Shown: positions 12,755 through 20,982, counted from the first letter of the stretch. The stretch is DNA of 21,851 nucleotides from an uncultured Coriobacteriaceae bacterium (GCA_900539345.1 UQBS01000050.1:1-21851); one strand, 5' to 3'. Numbers and translations: made by a program. The notes: generated from the letters alone by a model not told the origin.

Positions 12755-15274
12755 GTGATTGAGCGCACCAACGACATGCACGGCCAGCTGAAGCTTGGTC
12801 GTCGCCAGTTCCTCAAGGCAACTGCCGCCGCGGGTCTGGTCGCTTCCGTTCCTCAGGTGCTCGTGCCCGCCGCCAAGGCCGACGAGGCCGTCGCGCCCGA
12901 CCCTTTGGCCGAGAAGCTCGACCTTTCCGCAGGTCAGGTAGCCTACGACAAGACCGCCCGCTCGGTGTGTGCCCCCAACTGCGTCGGCAGCTGCGGCATC
13001 CAGACCTATGTGAAGGACGACGTCATCCAGAAGGTCGAGCCCGCCGAGTACCCCGATCCGGCACACAAGCGCATCTGCCTGCGCGGCATCTCCAACGCCA
13101 TGCAGCGCGTTTACTCCGCCGACCGCGTGAAGTACCCCATGAAGCGCGTGGGCGAGCGCGGCTCCGGCGAGTTCGAGCGTATCTCCTGGGACGAGGCTTT
13201 CGAGCTCATCCATGAGAAGATGCAGTACAACATGGACACCTACGGTCCCGAGTCCAACGCGTTCCTCGGCATGACCGGCAACTATGGCGTGGGCCATCAG
13301 AAGTACTGCAACATGATGGCGAACACCTTCGACGCCACCGAGATCTCCAACTTCGGCATCATGGGTGACCTTGCCATGAACCTGGCGTACCTCCCCACGC
13401 TCAACGTCATGCAGGAGGCCAACGAGTGGGAGGACATGAAGGGCTCCAAGAGCATCATCATGTTCGGCTGCAACTACGCTGAGACCAACATGCAGGACAT
13501 GCACTTCGTCTTTGACGCCCAGGAAGCCGGCGCCAAGCTCGTCGTGGTCGATCCGCGTTTCTCCCGCACCGCTGCCAAGGCCGACTGGTGGATCCCGATT
13601 CGCCCCGGCACCGACGCCGCGATGGTTCTTGCCATGATGAAGCGCATCGTCGACGAGGGTCATGTTGACGAGGACTACATCCGCAACTACACCAACCTTG
13701 CCTTCCTGGTAGACGTCGAATCCAAGATGAACGTCATGGACGGCGAGAACTACCTGGTGTGGGACGAGGCTGCCGGCGCGGCCGTGCCCGTTGCCCCCAT
13801 CCCGGCCGAGAACAAGCCCGCCTACCCCTCGGTCCAGTTCAACCCAAACATGCCCGAGGCTTGCGTCATGCCCGACGGCGCCGCCCTCTACGGCGAGTTC
13901 CAGATCGAGGTTGACGGTGCGACTGTGACTGTGAAGCCCGGCTACCAGCTGCTTATCGAGTCGCTCGAGCCCTGGACGCCCGAGGCTGCCAGCGAGATCT
14001 GCGAGGTCCCGGCCGAGGACATCGTGAAGCTGGCCGACCTCTACGTCGCCGAGGCGCCCTGCAGCCTGCGCTGCTCCCAGGGCACCAACCGCTACTGGAA
14101 CGGCCACCTGCCTATGCGCGCCCTCATCCAGCTCGCGGCTATCACCGGCAACATCGGCAAGGCTCACGCCAACGTGAACTGGGCCGGCGGCACGCTCTTC
14201 AAGATTCTGTGCTGCTGCTCGCCCGACACGCTGGCACCCCGTGAGGGACACGCCTGCAAGACCCTGCCCGGCACCCAGTGGATCGACATCCTGGCTACCC
14301 AGCAGCCCTATCCCATCAAGCTCCTGTGGACGGTGGCGTACGGCTGGGGCACCCAGGGTCCCGACTGGAACCGCGTGGTCAACGAGGCGCTGCCGCAGCT
14401 CGACTTCATCATCGTCTCCGAGCAAATCATGACCCCCGGCGCCCGCTATGCCGACCTCGTGCTGCCCGTCACCTCGTACTACGAGGAGCCTTTCGAGATC
14501 GTTCCTACCTGGGGCAACATGTACATGCAGGTGCGCGAGCAGTGCATCACCCCCATGTGGGAGGCCAAGACCGACCGCGAGATCGCCCAGGGCGTCTGCG
14601 AGAAGTTCGGCATTCTCGAGGATACCACCTGGAAGTACGACGCCGAGACCTTCGGCCGCGACTACATCCTTGGCCGCAACCTCGCGCCTGAGTTCAGCAC
14701 CATCGACTTCGACGAGCTCAAGGCCAACGGCGTGGCTCGTGCGAACTACCCCCAGCCCTACGTGGCCAACGAGGGTCTGCGCTTCTCCACTGCTTCCGGC
14801 CGCGTTGAGGTCTACACCGGTTGGCAGAGCAGCATGGGCGAAGAGCTGGCCACCTACTACGAGCCGCTCGAGGGCAACCGCAGCGAGAAGGCCGCGGAGT
14901 ACCCGCTCACCTTCATGAACTGCCGCACCGTGTACACCACGCACTCCCAGCACGTCCAGCTGCCCTGGATCCGCGAGATCGCGCCCGAGCCCTGGCTCGA
15001 GATGGCATGCGACGACGCGGCCGCCCGCGGCATCCAGACGGGCGACGTGGTCAAGGTCTTCAACGATCGCGGCTGGTACAAGGTCAAGGCCCTGGTCACG
15101 CCCGAGATCAAGCCCGGCTGCCTCAACCAGCGTCAGGGCTGGTGGCCCAAGGACTTCCCCGAGGGCAACCACTACGGCACGCTGCTCCAGATGGTCCTGA
15201 ACCCCGCTCAGGACCTCGTGTACGAGACCAACTACGCACCCTACGACAACCTGGTCCAGGTCGAGAAGGCATAA
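12755..15274 (+). CDS. Tat-exported molybdopterin oxidoreductase, DmsA-like catalytic subunit
   Basis: The product is 839 aa. GTG 12755 is chosen because AAGGAGGG (12741-12748) precedes it by 6 bases; ATG 12776 has none. A Tat signal GRRQFLK (15-21) and hydrophobic stretch end near AKA (40-42). The [4Fe-4S] motif is C72-x3-C76-x3-C80-x27-C108. DmsA-like landmarks follow: RVKYPMKRVGERGSGEFERI (124-143), then the molybdopterin-guanine-dinucleotide-binding regions with WWIPIRPGTDAA, and the C-terminal NLVQVEKA, almost identical to the DmsA tail. By eye alignment the DmsA molybdenum-ligand Ser (GDYS) is Ala207 (GDLA). The protein should reduce, or possibly transform, an external substrate, with electrons from the next gene's iron-sulfur subunit. 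The stop overlaps that gene's ribosome site. The substrate is unknown; DMSO should not be assumed. Confidence 0.9.
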   Translation: MIERTNDMHGQLKLGRRQFLKATAAAGLVASVPQVLVPAAKADEAVAPDPLAEKLDLSAGQVAYDKTARSVCAPNCVGSCGIQTYVKDDVIQKVEPAEYPDPAHKRICLRGISNAMQRVYSADRVKYPMKRVGERGSGEFERISWDEAFELIHEKMQYNMDTYGPESNAFLGMTGNYGVGHQKYCNMMANTFDATEISNFGIMGDLAMNLAYLPTLNVMQEANEWEDMKGSKSIIMFGCNYAETNMQDMHFVFDAQEAGAKLVVVDPRFSRTAAKADWWIPIRPGTDAAMVLAMMKRIVDEGHVDEDYIRNYTNLAFLVDVESKMNVMDGENYLVWDEAAGAAVPVAPIPAENKPAYPSVQFNPNMPEACVMPDGAALYGEFQIEVDGATVTVKPGYQLLIESLEPWTPEAASEICEVPAEDIVKLADLYVAEAPCSLRCSQGTNRYWNGHLPMRALIQLAAITGNIGKAHANVNWAGGTLFKILCCCSPDTLAPREGHACKTLPGTQWIDILATQQPYPIKLLWTVAYGWGTQGPDWNRVVNEALPQLDFIIVSEQIMTPGARYADLVLPVTSYYEEPFEIVPTWGNMYMQVREQCITPMWEAKTDREIAQGVCEKFGILEDTTWKYDAETFGRDYILGRNLAPEFSTIDFDELKANGVARANYPQPYVANEGLRFSTASGRVEVYTGWQSSMGEELATYYEPLEGNRSEKAAEYPLTFMNCRTVYTTHSQHVQLPWIREIAPEPWLEMACDDAAARGIQTGDVVKVFNDRGWYKVKALVTPEIKPGCLNQRQGWWPKDFPEGNHYGTLLQMVLNPAQDLVYETNYAPYDNLVQVEKA

Positions 15275-15286
15275 AGGAGGCTGACG

Positions 15287-15874
15287 ATGAAGTACGGTTT
15301 TGCAATCAACCTGCACCGCTGCATCGGTTGCCGCACCTGCACCGTCGCATGCAAGATGGAGCACCGCCTGTCCGAGAACATCCAGCGCATCCGCGTGCTG
15401 AACGACGCGGGCGAGACCACCTACGACGTGCCCGTGGGCGAGTACCCCAACGGCCTGTCGTTCACGTGGCGCCCCGTGCCCTGCCAGCACTGCGACAACC
15501 CCGTGTGCGTTGAGGTGTGCCCGGCCGGCGCCACGTACAAGCGCGAGGACGGCATCGTCGTGGTGGACGAGGAGGCCTGCATCGGCTGTGGCCAGTGCGT
15601 CGCCGCCTGCCCCTACGGCGCACGTCAGATCGACCCCGTCACCCCGGTCGTTCAGAAGTGCTCGCTGTGCTTCCACAGGCTCGACAACGGCATCGAGACA
15701 ACGATGTGCCAGCTCACCTGCCCCAACCGCGCCATCACGGTGGGCGATCTCGACGATCCCGAGAGCGACGTCTCCAAGCTTATTGCCCAGTACGGCGGCG
15801 AGCAGTGGATGGCCGAGGAGGGCACGAGCCCGAACGTGTACTACTTCGACTCCGTGCCTAAGAAAGAGTTGTAA
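15287..15874 (+). CDS. DmsB-like four-cluster [4Fe-4S] electron-transfer subunit
   Basis: The product is 195 aa, starting at ATG 15287 with AAAGGAGG 6 bases upstream and overlapping the previous stop, so the two genes are co-transcribed and probably translationally coupled. Sixteen Cys form four ferredoxin-type clusters: C12/15/18/22, C66/69/74/78, C98/101/104/108 and C125/128/141/145. This is the standard DmsB/NrfC/PhsB-type layout. There is no signal peptide; such subunits are carried across the membrane with the Tat-tagged catalytic partner. The usual membrane anchor (DmsC or NrfD type) is not encoded in this cluster, so the electron source is unresolved. The subunit wires the membrane quinone pool or another donor to the molybdenum site. 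Confidence 0.93.
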   Translation: MKYGFAINLHRCIGCRTCTVACKMEHRLSENIQRIRVLNDAGETTYDVPVGEYPNGLSFTWRPVPCQHCDNPVCVEVCPAGATYKREDGIVVVDEEACIGCGQCVAACPYGARQIDPVTPVVQKCSLCFHRLDNGIETTMCQLTCPNRAITVGDLDDPESDVSKLIAQYGGEQWMAEEGTSPNVYYFDSVPKKEL

Positions 15875-16031
15875 TATCTAGCTAGTCGAGCACGCGGGCG
15901 GGGTGTGAGGCGGCGGGTGTTGTCGCAGGCCCGCCCCACGCCGTGAGATTTGAGAGTTGCGCGCGGGGTGGGGGATGGGGCGGCTTCGATGTTGCGTCAG
16001 AATCTCGCGCTGCGAGGTCCAAAGCTATGCG

Positions 16032-16073
16032 GGGGCGGGGCGTGCCTGGTTGGATGGGGCACGGCCCCGCCCC
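16032..16073 (+). terminator. GC-rich hairpin between the ferredoxin subunit and chaperone genes
   Basis: GGGGCGGGGCGTGCC pairs with GGCACGGCCCCGCCCC over 15 bp with one bulged C, around an 11-base loop, followed only by TTT. It sits 36 bases before the chaperone start. It may act as a partial terminator or 3' stabiliser that lowers chaperone expression relative to the structural genes. A lesser GGGCGGG/CCCGCCC pairing lies earlier in the same 234-base gap. Confidence 0.5.
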
Positions 16074-16108
16074 TTTGACGAAGTGGGCACCACGGAAGGG
16101 AGACGGCG

Positions 16109-16801
16109 ATGGCCGACAGGGACGTCAACGAGACACTGGATGCACGCGTGGAAGGGGCATGCGCTGCCTCGACGGCCATCCTGTGGGGAACGCTCGCGCA
16201 GGGCTTGCTGCGCCCCACAGCCGAGCTGGCCGCCAGCCTGAAGTCGGGCGCGCTGGTGGGCAAGCTCGGCTCTGTGGTGAGCGGCGAGGCCTCCGTGAAC
16301 CTCATGCAGTCGCTGAGGCTGCTGGCTGAGTTCGGCGCCGAGAACCACGGCCTGTCCGACGACGAGCTGCGCCTGAAGCTCGAGGTTGAGTACAACCGCC
16401 TGTTCGTGGGCCCCCTCAAGCTCATTGCCCCTCCCTACGAGAGCTACTACGCCAGCGCCCGTGCCGACGGGGAGGGCGGCAGGCTCAGGACGCAGGACGA
16501 GTTTGACGTGCGTGCGGCGTACAAGGCGGCCGGCTACGACATGCCTGCGGAGTTCGTGGACTTGCCCGACCACATCGCCATTGAGCTGAACTTCCTGGCC
16601 ATTCTCGCGCGGGACGAGGTGGACGCCTGGGAGGCGGGAGAGACCTCGCGCGCCGTTGCCTTGCAGGACACTGCCGACGACTTTGCCGCCGAGCACCCCT
16701 GCCGCTGGCTGGCCCAGCTGTGCGACCGCGTGGACGAGGGCGCGTCCCTGCCCGTGTATCCTGCCCTTCTGCGCATCGCCCGCACCGTGTTGGGCGTGTA
16801 G
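16109..16801 (+). CDS. TorD/DmsD-family molybdoenzyme maturation chaperone
   Basis: The product is 230 aa from ATG 16109, with GGGAG 6 bases upstream. It is an all-helical protein with the family signatures EYNRLFVGP...APPYESYY (94-114) and DLPDHIAIELNFLAIL (151-166). TorD/DmsD proteins bind the Tat signal of a specific molybdoenzyme, keep it back from export and assist cofactor insertion. Here the client is almost certainly the DmsA-like product two genes upstream. It is cytoplasmic, with no signal or membrane segment. The length is normal for the family. A stable hairpin in the 234-base gap before it suggests lower expression than the enzyme, as expected for a catalytic chaperone. Confidence 0.9.
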   Translation: MADRDVNETLDARVEGACAASTAILWGTLAQGLLRPTAELAASLKSGALVGKLGSVVSGEASVNLMQSLRLLAEFGAENHGLSDDELRLKLEVEYNRLFVGPLKLIAPPYESYYASARADGEGGRLRTQDEFDVRAAYKAAGYDMPAEFVDLPDHIAIELNFLAILARDEVDAWEAGETSRAVALQDTADDFAAEHPCRWLAQLCDRVDEGASLPVYPALLRIARTVLGV

Positions 16802-16930
16802 GGGAGGGGCTGGCAAGCCGGCGGGGGCGATGACTGCCGCGGGAACATAGGGCATTCGCACCGTCGTACGCGACAGTCGGTTTTCAGCTCGTCGCTGAGC
16901 TGCGGTGTCGTTCATAAGAAAGCACGCTTC

Positions 16931-16954
16931 AAGGGCCCTCCGGGGCCCTTTTCG
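16931..16954 (+). terminator. Intrinsic terminator of the molybdoenzyme operon
   Basis: AAGGGCCC-TCCG-GGGCCCTT is a perfect 8-bp stem with a 4-base loop followed by TT-C. It lies 130 bases after the chaperone stop. The stretch 16955-17180 downstream shows no gene, only a small hairpin GACTCGC-ATTC-GCGAGTC at 17014-17031. Confidence 0.8.
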
Positions 16955-17180
16955 TTGGCAAACAGTGCAGGGGCATATACGCTTCGTGCGCAGGGCCGAG
17001 CGGTCGTGTGGGCGACTCGCATTCGCGAGTCCCGGGCCATGCGAGAAATCGCCTGGCATGCGCTGGATGAGGGGTTTCGCGACGGGTGTCAACTCTCGAA
17101 TGCTGGAGGACTTTGAGCCTGCCCGGGCGCCCCAGTTTCGTGGTTGTGTGGCGCAGATTGAATTACTTTGAACTCGATAT

Positions 17181-17209
17181 TGAACTTTTGAAACAGAGCG
17201 TTCATACTG
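17181..17209 (+). promoter_or_regulatory. Candidate promoter inside the 42-bp array
   Basis: TTGAAC (17181-17186) and CATACT (17204-17209) are separated by 17 bases, giving a start near 17216 and an 80-base leader. The repeat core supplies the -35. Only the first unit has a matching -10. Confidence 0.4.
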
Positions 17210-17315
17210 CCCTCAGTGAAATTGAACTTTTGAGCGAGGGCACCCACGGCGTCCTCGCAGAAATTGAACTTTTCGAGTTTGACTGAAGGAGGCGAGAGAT
17301 GGAAATTGAACTTTC
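17181..17315 (+). repeat. 42-bp repeat array overlapping the start of the HTH-AlaA gene
   Basis: TTGAACTTTT (preceded by GAAA in copies 2-4) occurs at 17181, 17223, 17265 and, as TTGAACTTTC, at 17306. The spacings are 42, 42 and 41 bases. The third unit contains the ribosome site and ATG of the downstream gene, and the fourth copy encodes its residues EIELS. The filler between cores is otherwise unrelated from unit to unit. On the minus strand it reads as 14-residue KFNF repeats with no start of its own. Confidence 0.85.
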
Positions 17316-18936
17316 TGGCGACGGCACCACGTTTGCCGAGCGTCTGAAGGAAGCCATGCAAGCGAGTGGCATGAAGCAGGTCGACCTGGTAAACGCCGCT
17401 GCCGCACAGGGCGTGAAGCTGGGAAAGAGCTACGTGAGTCAGTATGTCACCGGCAAGACGATTCCTCGCGCCGACATTTTGAACTTTCTGGCCGAGGCAC
17501 TTGCCGTCGACGTTGATTGGCTGCGCGACGGCCCCTGCGCACCCCAGGCCGCAAACCTGCGCGTCGAGCTAGCCAGTGAGCCAGACTCGAATTCCACCGC
17601 TGCCGATTGCTCCGAGTGCGATATCCCTGAGTCCGCTCCTCCCGCTCCCGACCTCTCGGATTTGTCCGAGCCCCGCACTACCACCCCAACTCTTGCCCGT
17701 CCCGCCAAGGAAGGAACCCCCATGCGCCAGTTCAAGAAGTCTTCCAAGCTCGATCACGTGCTCTACGACGTCCGCGGCCCCGTGGTCGACGAGGCAAACC
17801 GCATGGAGCAGGCGGGCACGCACGTGCTCAAGCTCAACATCGGCAACCCCGCCCCCTTCGGCTTCCGCACGCCCGACGAGGTCGTGCAGGACATGTCGCG
17901 CCAGCTTGTCGACTGCGAGGGCTACTCCAACTCGCACGGCCTGTTCTCCGCTCGCAAGGCCATCATGCAGTACGCCCAGCTCAAGCACCTGCCCAACCTG
18001 GACATGGACACCATCTACACCGGCAACGGCGTCTCCGAGCTCATCCAGCTCAGCATGATGGCGCTGCTTGAGAATGGTGACGAGATCCTCATCCCCAGCC
18101 CCGACTACCCCCTGTGGACGGCGTGCGCCACGCTGGCCGGCGGCAAGGCCGTGCACTACGTGTGCGATGAGCAGGCCGATTGGTACCCCGACATCGCCGA
18201 CATGGAGTCGAAGGTGACCGACCGCACCAAGGCCATCGTCATCATCAACCCCAACAACCCCACCGGTGCCGTCTATCCCCGCGAGGTGCTCGAGGAGATC
18301 GTCGAGATCGCCCGTCGCCACCAGCTCATGATTTTCTCCGACGAGATTTACGACCGCCTGTGCATGGACGGCGTCGAGCACGTCTCCATTGCCTCTCTGG
18401 CCCCCGACCTTCCCTGCGTTACGTTCTCGGGTCTCTCCAAGTCGCACATGATTGCCGGCTACCGCATCGGCTGGATGGTGCTTTCGGGCAACAAGTACGC
18501 CATGAAGGACTACATCGAGGGCCTCAACATGCTCTCCAACATGCGCCTGTGCTCCAACGTGCCCGCGCAGTCCATCGTGCAGACGGCCCTCGGCGGACAC
18601 CAGAGCGTGAACGACTACATCGTTCCGGGCGGCCGCGTCTACGAGCAGCGCAACTACATTTGGAAGGCGCTCAACGAGATTCCCGGCGTGTCGGCCGTGA
18701 AGCCCAAGGCTGCGTTCTACATCTTCCCCAAGCTCGACCGCGAGCGCTTCAACATCACCAACGACGAGCAGTTCGCGCTCGACCTGCTGCACGACAAGAA
18801 GTTGCTTATCACCTGCGGCACCGGCTTCAACTGGGGCGAGCCCGACCACTTCCGCATCGTCTACCTGCCCCGTCAGGAAGTCCTCGAGGAAGCCATCGCA
18901 AAGCTCTCCGACTTCCTCTCCTACTACAGGCAGTAA
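17299..18936 (+). CDS. alaA: XRE helix-turn-helix fused to AlaA-type alanine aminotransferase
   Basis: The product is 545 aa from ATG 17299, with GGAGG (17288-17292) 6 bases upstream. Residues about 10-76 form an XRE-type HTH (FAERLKEAMQASGMKQVDLV, then SYVSQYVTGKTIPR, FLAEALAV and WL). A Ser/Pro/Thr-rich linker (about 80-140) leads to a complete PLP fold-type I aminotransferase. From Met142 the sequence closely follows E. coli AlaA: SSKLDHVLYDVRGPV, LKLNIGNPAPFGF, SPDYPLWTA, IINPNNPTGAVY, FSDEIYDRL, and the PLP lysine K381 in TFSGLSKSHMIAGYRIGW. The expected reaction is pyruvate plus glutamate to alanine plus 2-oxoglutarate. An AAGGAAGGA site directly before ATG 17722 could start a separate 404-aa enzyme of normal AlaA length. 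The HTH probably binds the 42-bp repeats around its own start. Confidence 0.92.
   Translation: MEIELSGDGTTFAERLKEAMQASGMKQVDLVNAAAAQGVKLGKSYVSQYVTGKTIPRADILNFLAEALAVDVDWLRDGPCAPQAANLRVELASEPDSNSTAADCSECDIPESAPPAPDLSDLSEPRTTTPTLARPAKEGTPMRQFKKSSKLDHVLYDVRGPVVDEANRMEQAGTHVLKLNIGNPAPFGFRTPDEVVQDMSRQLVDCEGYSNSHGLFSARKAIMQYAQLKHLPNLDMDTIYTGNGVSELIQLSMMALLENGDEILIPSPDYPLWTACATLAGGKAVHYVCDEQADWYPDIADMESKVTDRTKAIVIINPNNPTGAVYPREVLEEIVEIARRHQLMIFSDEIYDRLCMDGVEHVSIASLAPDLPCVTFSGLSKSHMIAGYRIGWMVLSGNKYAMKDYIEGLNMLSNMRLCSNVPAQSIVQTALGGHQSVNDYIVPGGRVYEQRNYIWKALNEIPGVSAVKPKAAFYIFPKLDRERFNITNDEQFALDLLHDKKLLITCGTGFNWGEPDHFRIVYLPRQEVLEEAIAKLSDFLSYYRQ
17708..17724 (+). promoter_or_regulatory. Internal ribosome site and second start for AlaA
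   Basis: AAGGAAGGA followed by ACCCCC and ATG (17722-17724) lies in the linker. The product starting there, MRQFKKSSKLDHV onward, matches the natural AlaA N-terminus, so both a fused and a free enzyme may be made. Confidence 0.65.
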
Positions 18937-18988
18937 GCGAAGCTTGAAGCCAAGCGGGGCTTGGCGACGAACGGTATTGAATTGACAA

Positions 18989-19032
18989 AAGGCGAGGCAT
19001 GCTTGGATGACGGGCGTGTCTCGCCTTGTTTT
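18989..19032. terminator. Bidirectional terminator between alaA and the kinase operon
   Basis: AAGGCGAGGCA (18989-18999) pairs with TGTCTCGCCTT (19017-19027) over 11 bp with one G-U, followed by GTTTT on the plus strand and by TTTTGTC on the minus strand. It serves both convergent units. A further GCCAAGC-GGG-GCTTGGC hairpin without T tract lies at 18949-18965. Confidence 0.8.
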
Positions 19033-19082
19033 GCTTGGGGTGGAAGCACGCCTGAGCTAAGCCAGGCGGGTTCCGCGCAGCC

Positions 19083-20057
19083 TTACGCCTTCAGGGTGAC
19101 CCTTGCGAGGTACACGCCGTTTTCGGCCACGCAGGTGAAGCTGCCGTCATGGCGGCGGGCGATGAGGGTCACGATGGACTTGCCCCAGCCGTGCATGTCG
19201 TTGATGCTGCGGGGCTGCTTGTGGGCAAGGCGGGGCCTGGAGTGGTGCTCCAGATAGGCATTGCGCACGCGCACTGAGAGGTAGCCGGCAGCTACCAGGG
19301 CATCTACCTCGATGAACGGATCCTTTGCGCCTTCATCAGCACACGCCTGGCCGCTCTGCACCAGCTCCTTCGACGCGTTTATCGCGTTGTCGATGAGGTT
19401 TGCGAAGGTGGCGCACAGCTCCGCGTCGGGAATGTCGGATTCCTCTGGAACCACGACGTTCACCTTGAACGGAATCTCAAGCTCCTCGCATTGCGACGCC
19501 TTCGAGGCAAGAAGCGCATCCACGGCGGGGTTGTCGCACAGGCGCACCTTGCGTGGGGCGAGGGACTGCGAGGCCTGGGCAAGCAAATCTTGCGCTGCTT
19601 GAGTGTCGTTGTTGGCGAGGTGTCCTTTGAGCTGCTTGAGCTGGTCAATCATCGCCTTTTGTATCATTCTGGCACGAGCGACCTCTCCGGTCAGCTCACT
19701 GGCGCGCTTCTCTTGTGCGGCAAGCTGCTGCTCCAGTTGGCGCGACCGGGCGATGGCCATGTCTTTGCGCTCGGACACAATGAGAACCTTGAACAGGTCG
19801 ATGTCGTATATGACGGCGGCGAAGCCGAAAAGGCACGCGAGCACGATAACCATGGTCGAAAGCGAGAAGGCGCAGCTGCCGCCGATTGCGAAGAGCATGA
19901 GAAACAGCTGGCTCGCGGGATAGAGCATGTTGGCGAGGCGTCGCTTGATGGGCATGTCGCGCATGCGGTGCCATATTACGCATTGTATGATCAAGAAACC
20001 CAGGGCGATTATGCCTGCGAAGACGAGGGCGATGAGGCGAGGCATAGGCATGATCAC
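19083..20057 (-). CDS. GHKL ATPase-domain kinase-like protein without phospho-accepting His
   Basis: The product is 324 aa if read from GTG 20057, which overlaps the upstream stop by four bases (GTGA); ATG 20051 is an equally possible start. There are three membrane segments (about 8-28, 44-64 and 66-88). A coiled coil (about 95-130) leads to a degenerate dimerisation helix, MIQKAMIDQLKQL (131-143). The position of the usual RHDxxNH His aligns with Lys134, and no other His fits. The GHKL ATP-binding domain is intact in outline: N-box ATFANLIDNAINAS (216-229) and the G-box-like HGWGKSIVTLIA. It resembles AgrC-type kinases. Alone it should bind ATP but has nothing to phosphorylate in cis. The gene upstream supplies a His but no ATPase, so the two probably act as a pair. 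Confidence 0.85.
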   Translation of the reverse strand: MIMPMPRLIALVFAGIIALGFLIIQCVIWHRMRDMPIKRRLANMLYPASQLFLMLFAIGGSCAFSLSTMVIVLACLFGFAAVIYDIDLFKVLIVSERKDMAIARSRQLEQQLAAQEKRASELTGEVARARMIQKAMIDQLKQLKGHLANNDTQAAQDLLAQASQSLAPRKVRLCDNPAVDALLASKASQCEELEIPFKVNVVVPEESDIPDAELCATFANLIDNAINASKELVQSGQACADEGAKDPFIEVDALVAAGYLSVRVRNAYLEHHSRPRLAHKQPRSINDMHGWGKSIVTLIARRHDGSFTCVAENGVYLARVTLKA

Positions 20058-20959
20058 ACCGCCTCGCTGTGGTTGGCTTTTTCAAGCTCGGCCAGCAAGT
20101 CGTCGGCGTAGGCGTCTGCTTGCTCGAATTCGCCTTGATCAACAAGGACGCTAAGAACCAGCAGGTGGTTGCGCATGTCGTGGCGCAAGTGGGCGGTGGA
20201 TGCAATCTGCGCGTTGAGGAGAGTGAAGCCGTCGAGTTGCTCTTGCATGCGCTGTTCGAGCTTCTTCGCGTACCTGCGCTCATCGAGGGTGCGCCAGTAT
20301 CCGCTGACCGAGCGAATGAGCAGAGCGTCGCTCACGATACAAAGTGCGATGAGAACCAGCGCGGCGGTCAGGATGGGGCCGCGATCGCCGGCGTCGCTCA
20401 CATGCATCATGATGAAGAGGAGCACACATACCAGCAGTGCCTGTGATACGGGCAGGCCACACAGCAGCACCTGCCCCCGTGTTGTGGCCAGGCGCTCGAC
20501 TTGCTGCTTTTTGAACAGCGTCTTAAACAGTCGTCCCCCTATGAGGACGACAGCAACAAAGAAGAGATGGATGATGGTCGACTGCGTCAGGGGGGCCGAC
20601 TGAATGGCTTCCAAGGAGTATTCGTTTCCGCCGGCCGCCCACAATGCGCCGCAGGCCGCCTCGCCCAGAAACATGAGGAGCACGGCCATGGCGGTGGCGA
20701 CGAGCCGCCAGGAGAGAGGGATTGTGCGCCGGTAGAACAGGGGAGGCAAAACGAGCATGCCGGCGGCGGAAATGACGGTATGGGCAACGAGGGAGGGCGT
20801 GCCGCCGGCTGAGAGCCTGGCCAAGAGGGCCGCGCAGGAAAGCATCGCCTCCAGGGCCACAAAAAGCCAACGCCTCCGCATGGGCAGAAGCGTTGCCTGG
20901 ATGTAGATGATCGCAATTTGAGGGACGCTTGGGAGAAGCGCGGACAGAAGTTCGCTCAT
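20054..20959 (-). CDS. AgrC-like membrane sensor with His box but no ATPase domain
   Basis: The product is 301 aa from ATG 20959, 23 bases after the response regulator gene and with a weak GGAA site. Six or so membrane segments (about 8-28, 32-50, 58-76, 82-108, 127-146, 165-187 and 196-215) are followed by a coiled linker and the dimerisation helix STAHLRHDMRNHLLVLSVLV (254-273), with His260 as the expected phospho-acceptor. The protein then ends at residue 301. The whole GHKL catalytic domain, normally about 130 residues, is missing. The next gene begins within the stop codon. No frameshift scar explains this, because the next product starts with its own membrane segments. The inference is a sensor/phospho-acceptor subunit phosphorylated in trans. 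Confidence 0.82.
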   Translation of the reverse strand: MSELLSALLPSVPQIAIIYIQATLLPMRRRWLFVALEAMLSCAALLARLSAGGTPSLVAHTVISAAGMLVLPPLFYRRTIPLSWRLVATAMAVLLMFLGEAACGALWAAGGNEYSLEAIQSAPLTQSTIIHLFFVAVVLIGGRLFKTLFKKQQVERLATTRGQVLLCGLPVSQALLVCVLLFIMMHVSDAGDRGPILTAALVLIALCIVSDALLIRSVSGYWRTLDERRYAKKLEQRMQEQLDGFTLLNAQIASTAHLRHDMRNHLLVLSVLVDQGEFEQADAYADDLLAELEKANHSEAV

Positions 20960-20982
20960 GAATGAGGTTCCGCCCCGTCTCG

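Noticed and set aside
12284..15676. 1130-codon minus-strand open frame opposite the molybdoenzyme genes
   Set aside because: It is antisense to two clear enzyme genes, with composition typical of a shadow frame.
17089..17361. Small minus-strand protein with KFNF repeats over the 42-bp array
   Set aside because: The repeats follow from the DNA array, the frame has no ribosome site, and it overlaps the start of the aminotransferase fusion.
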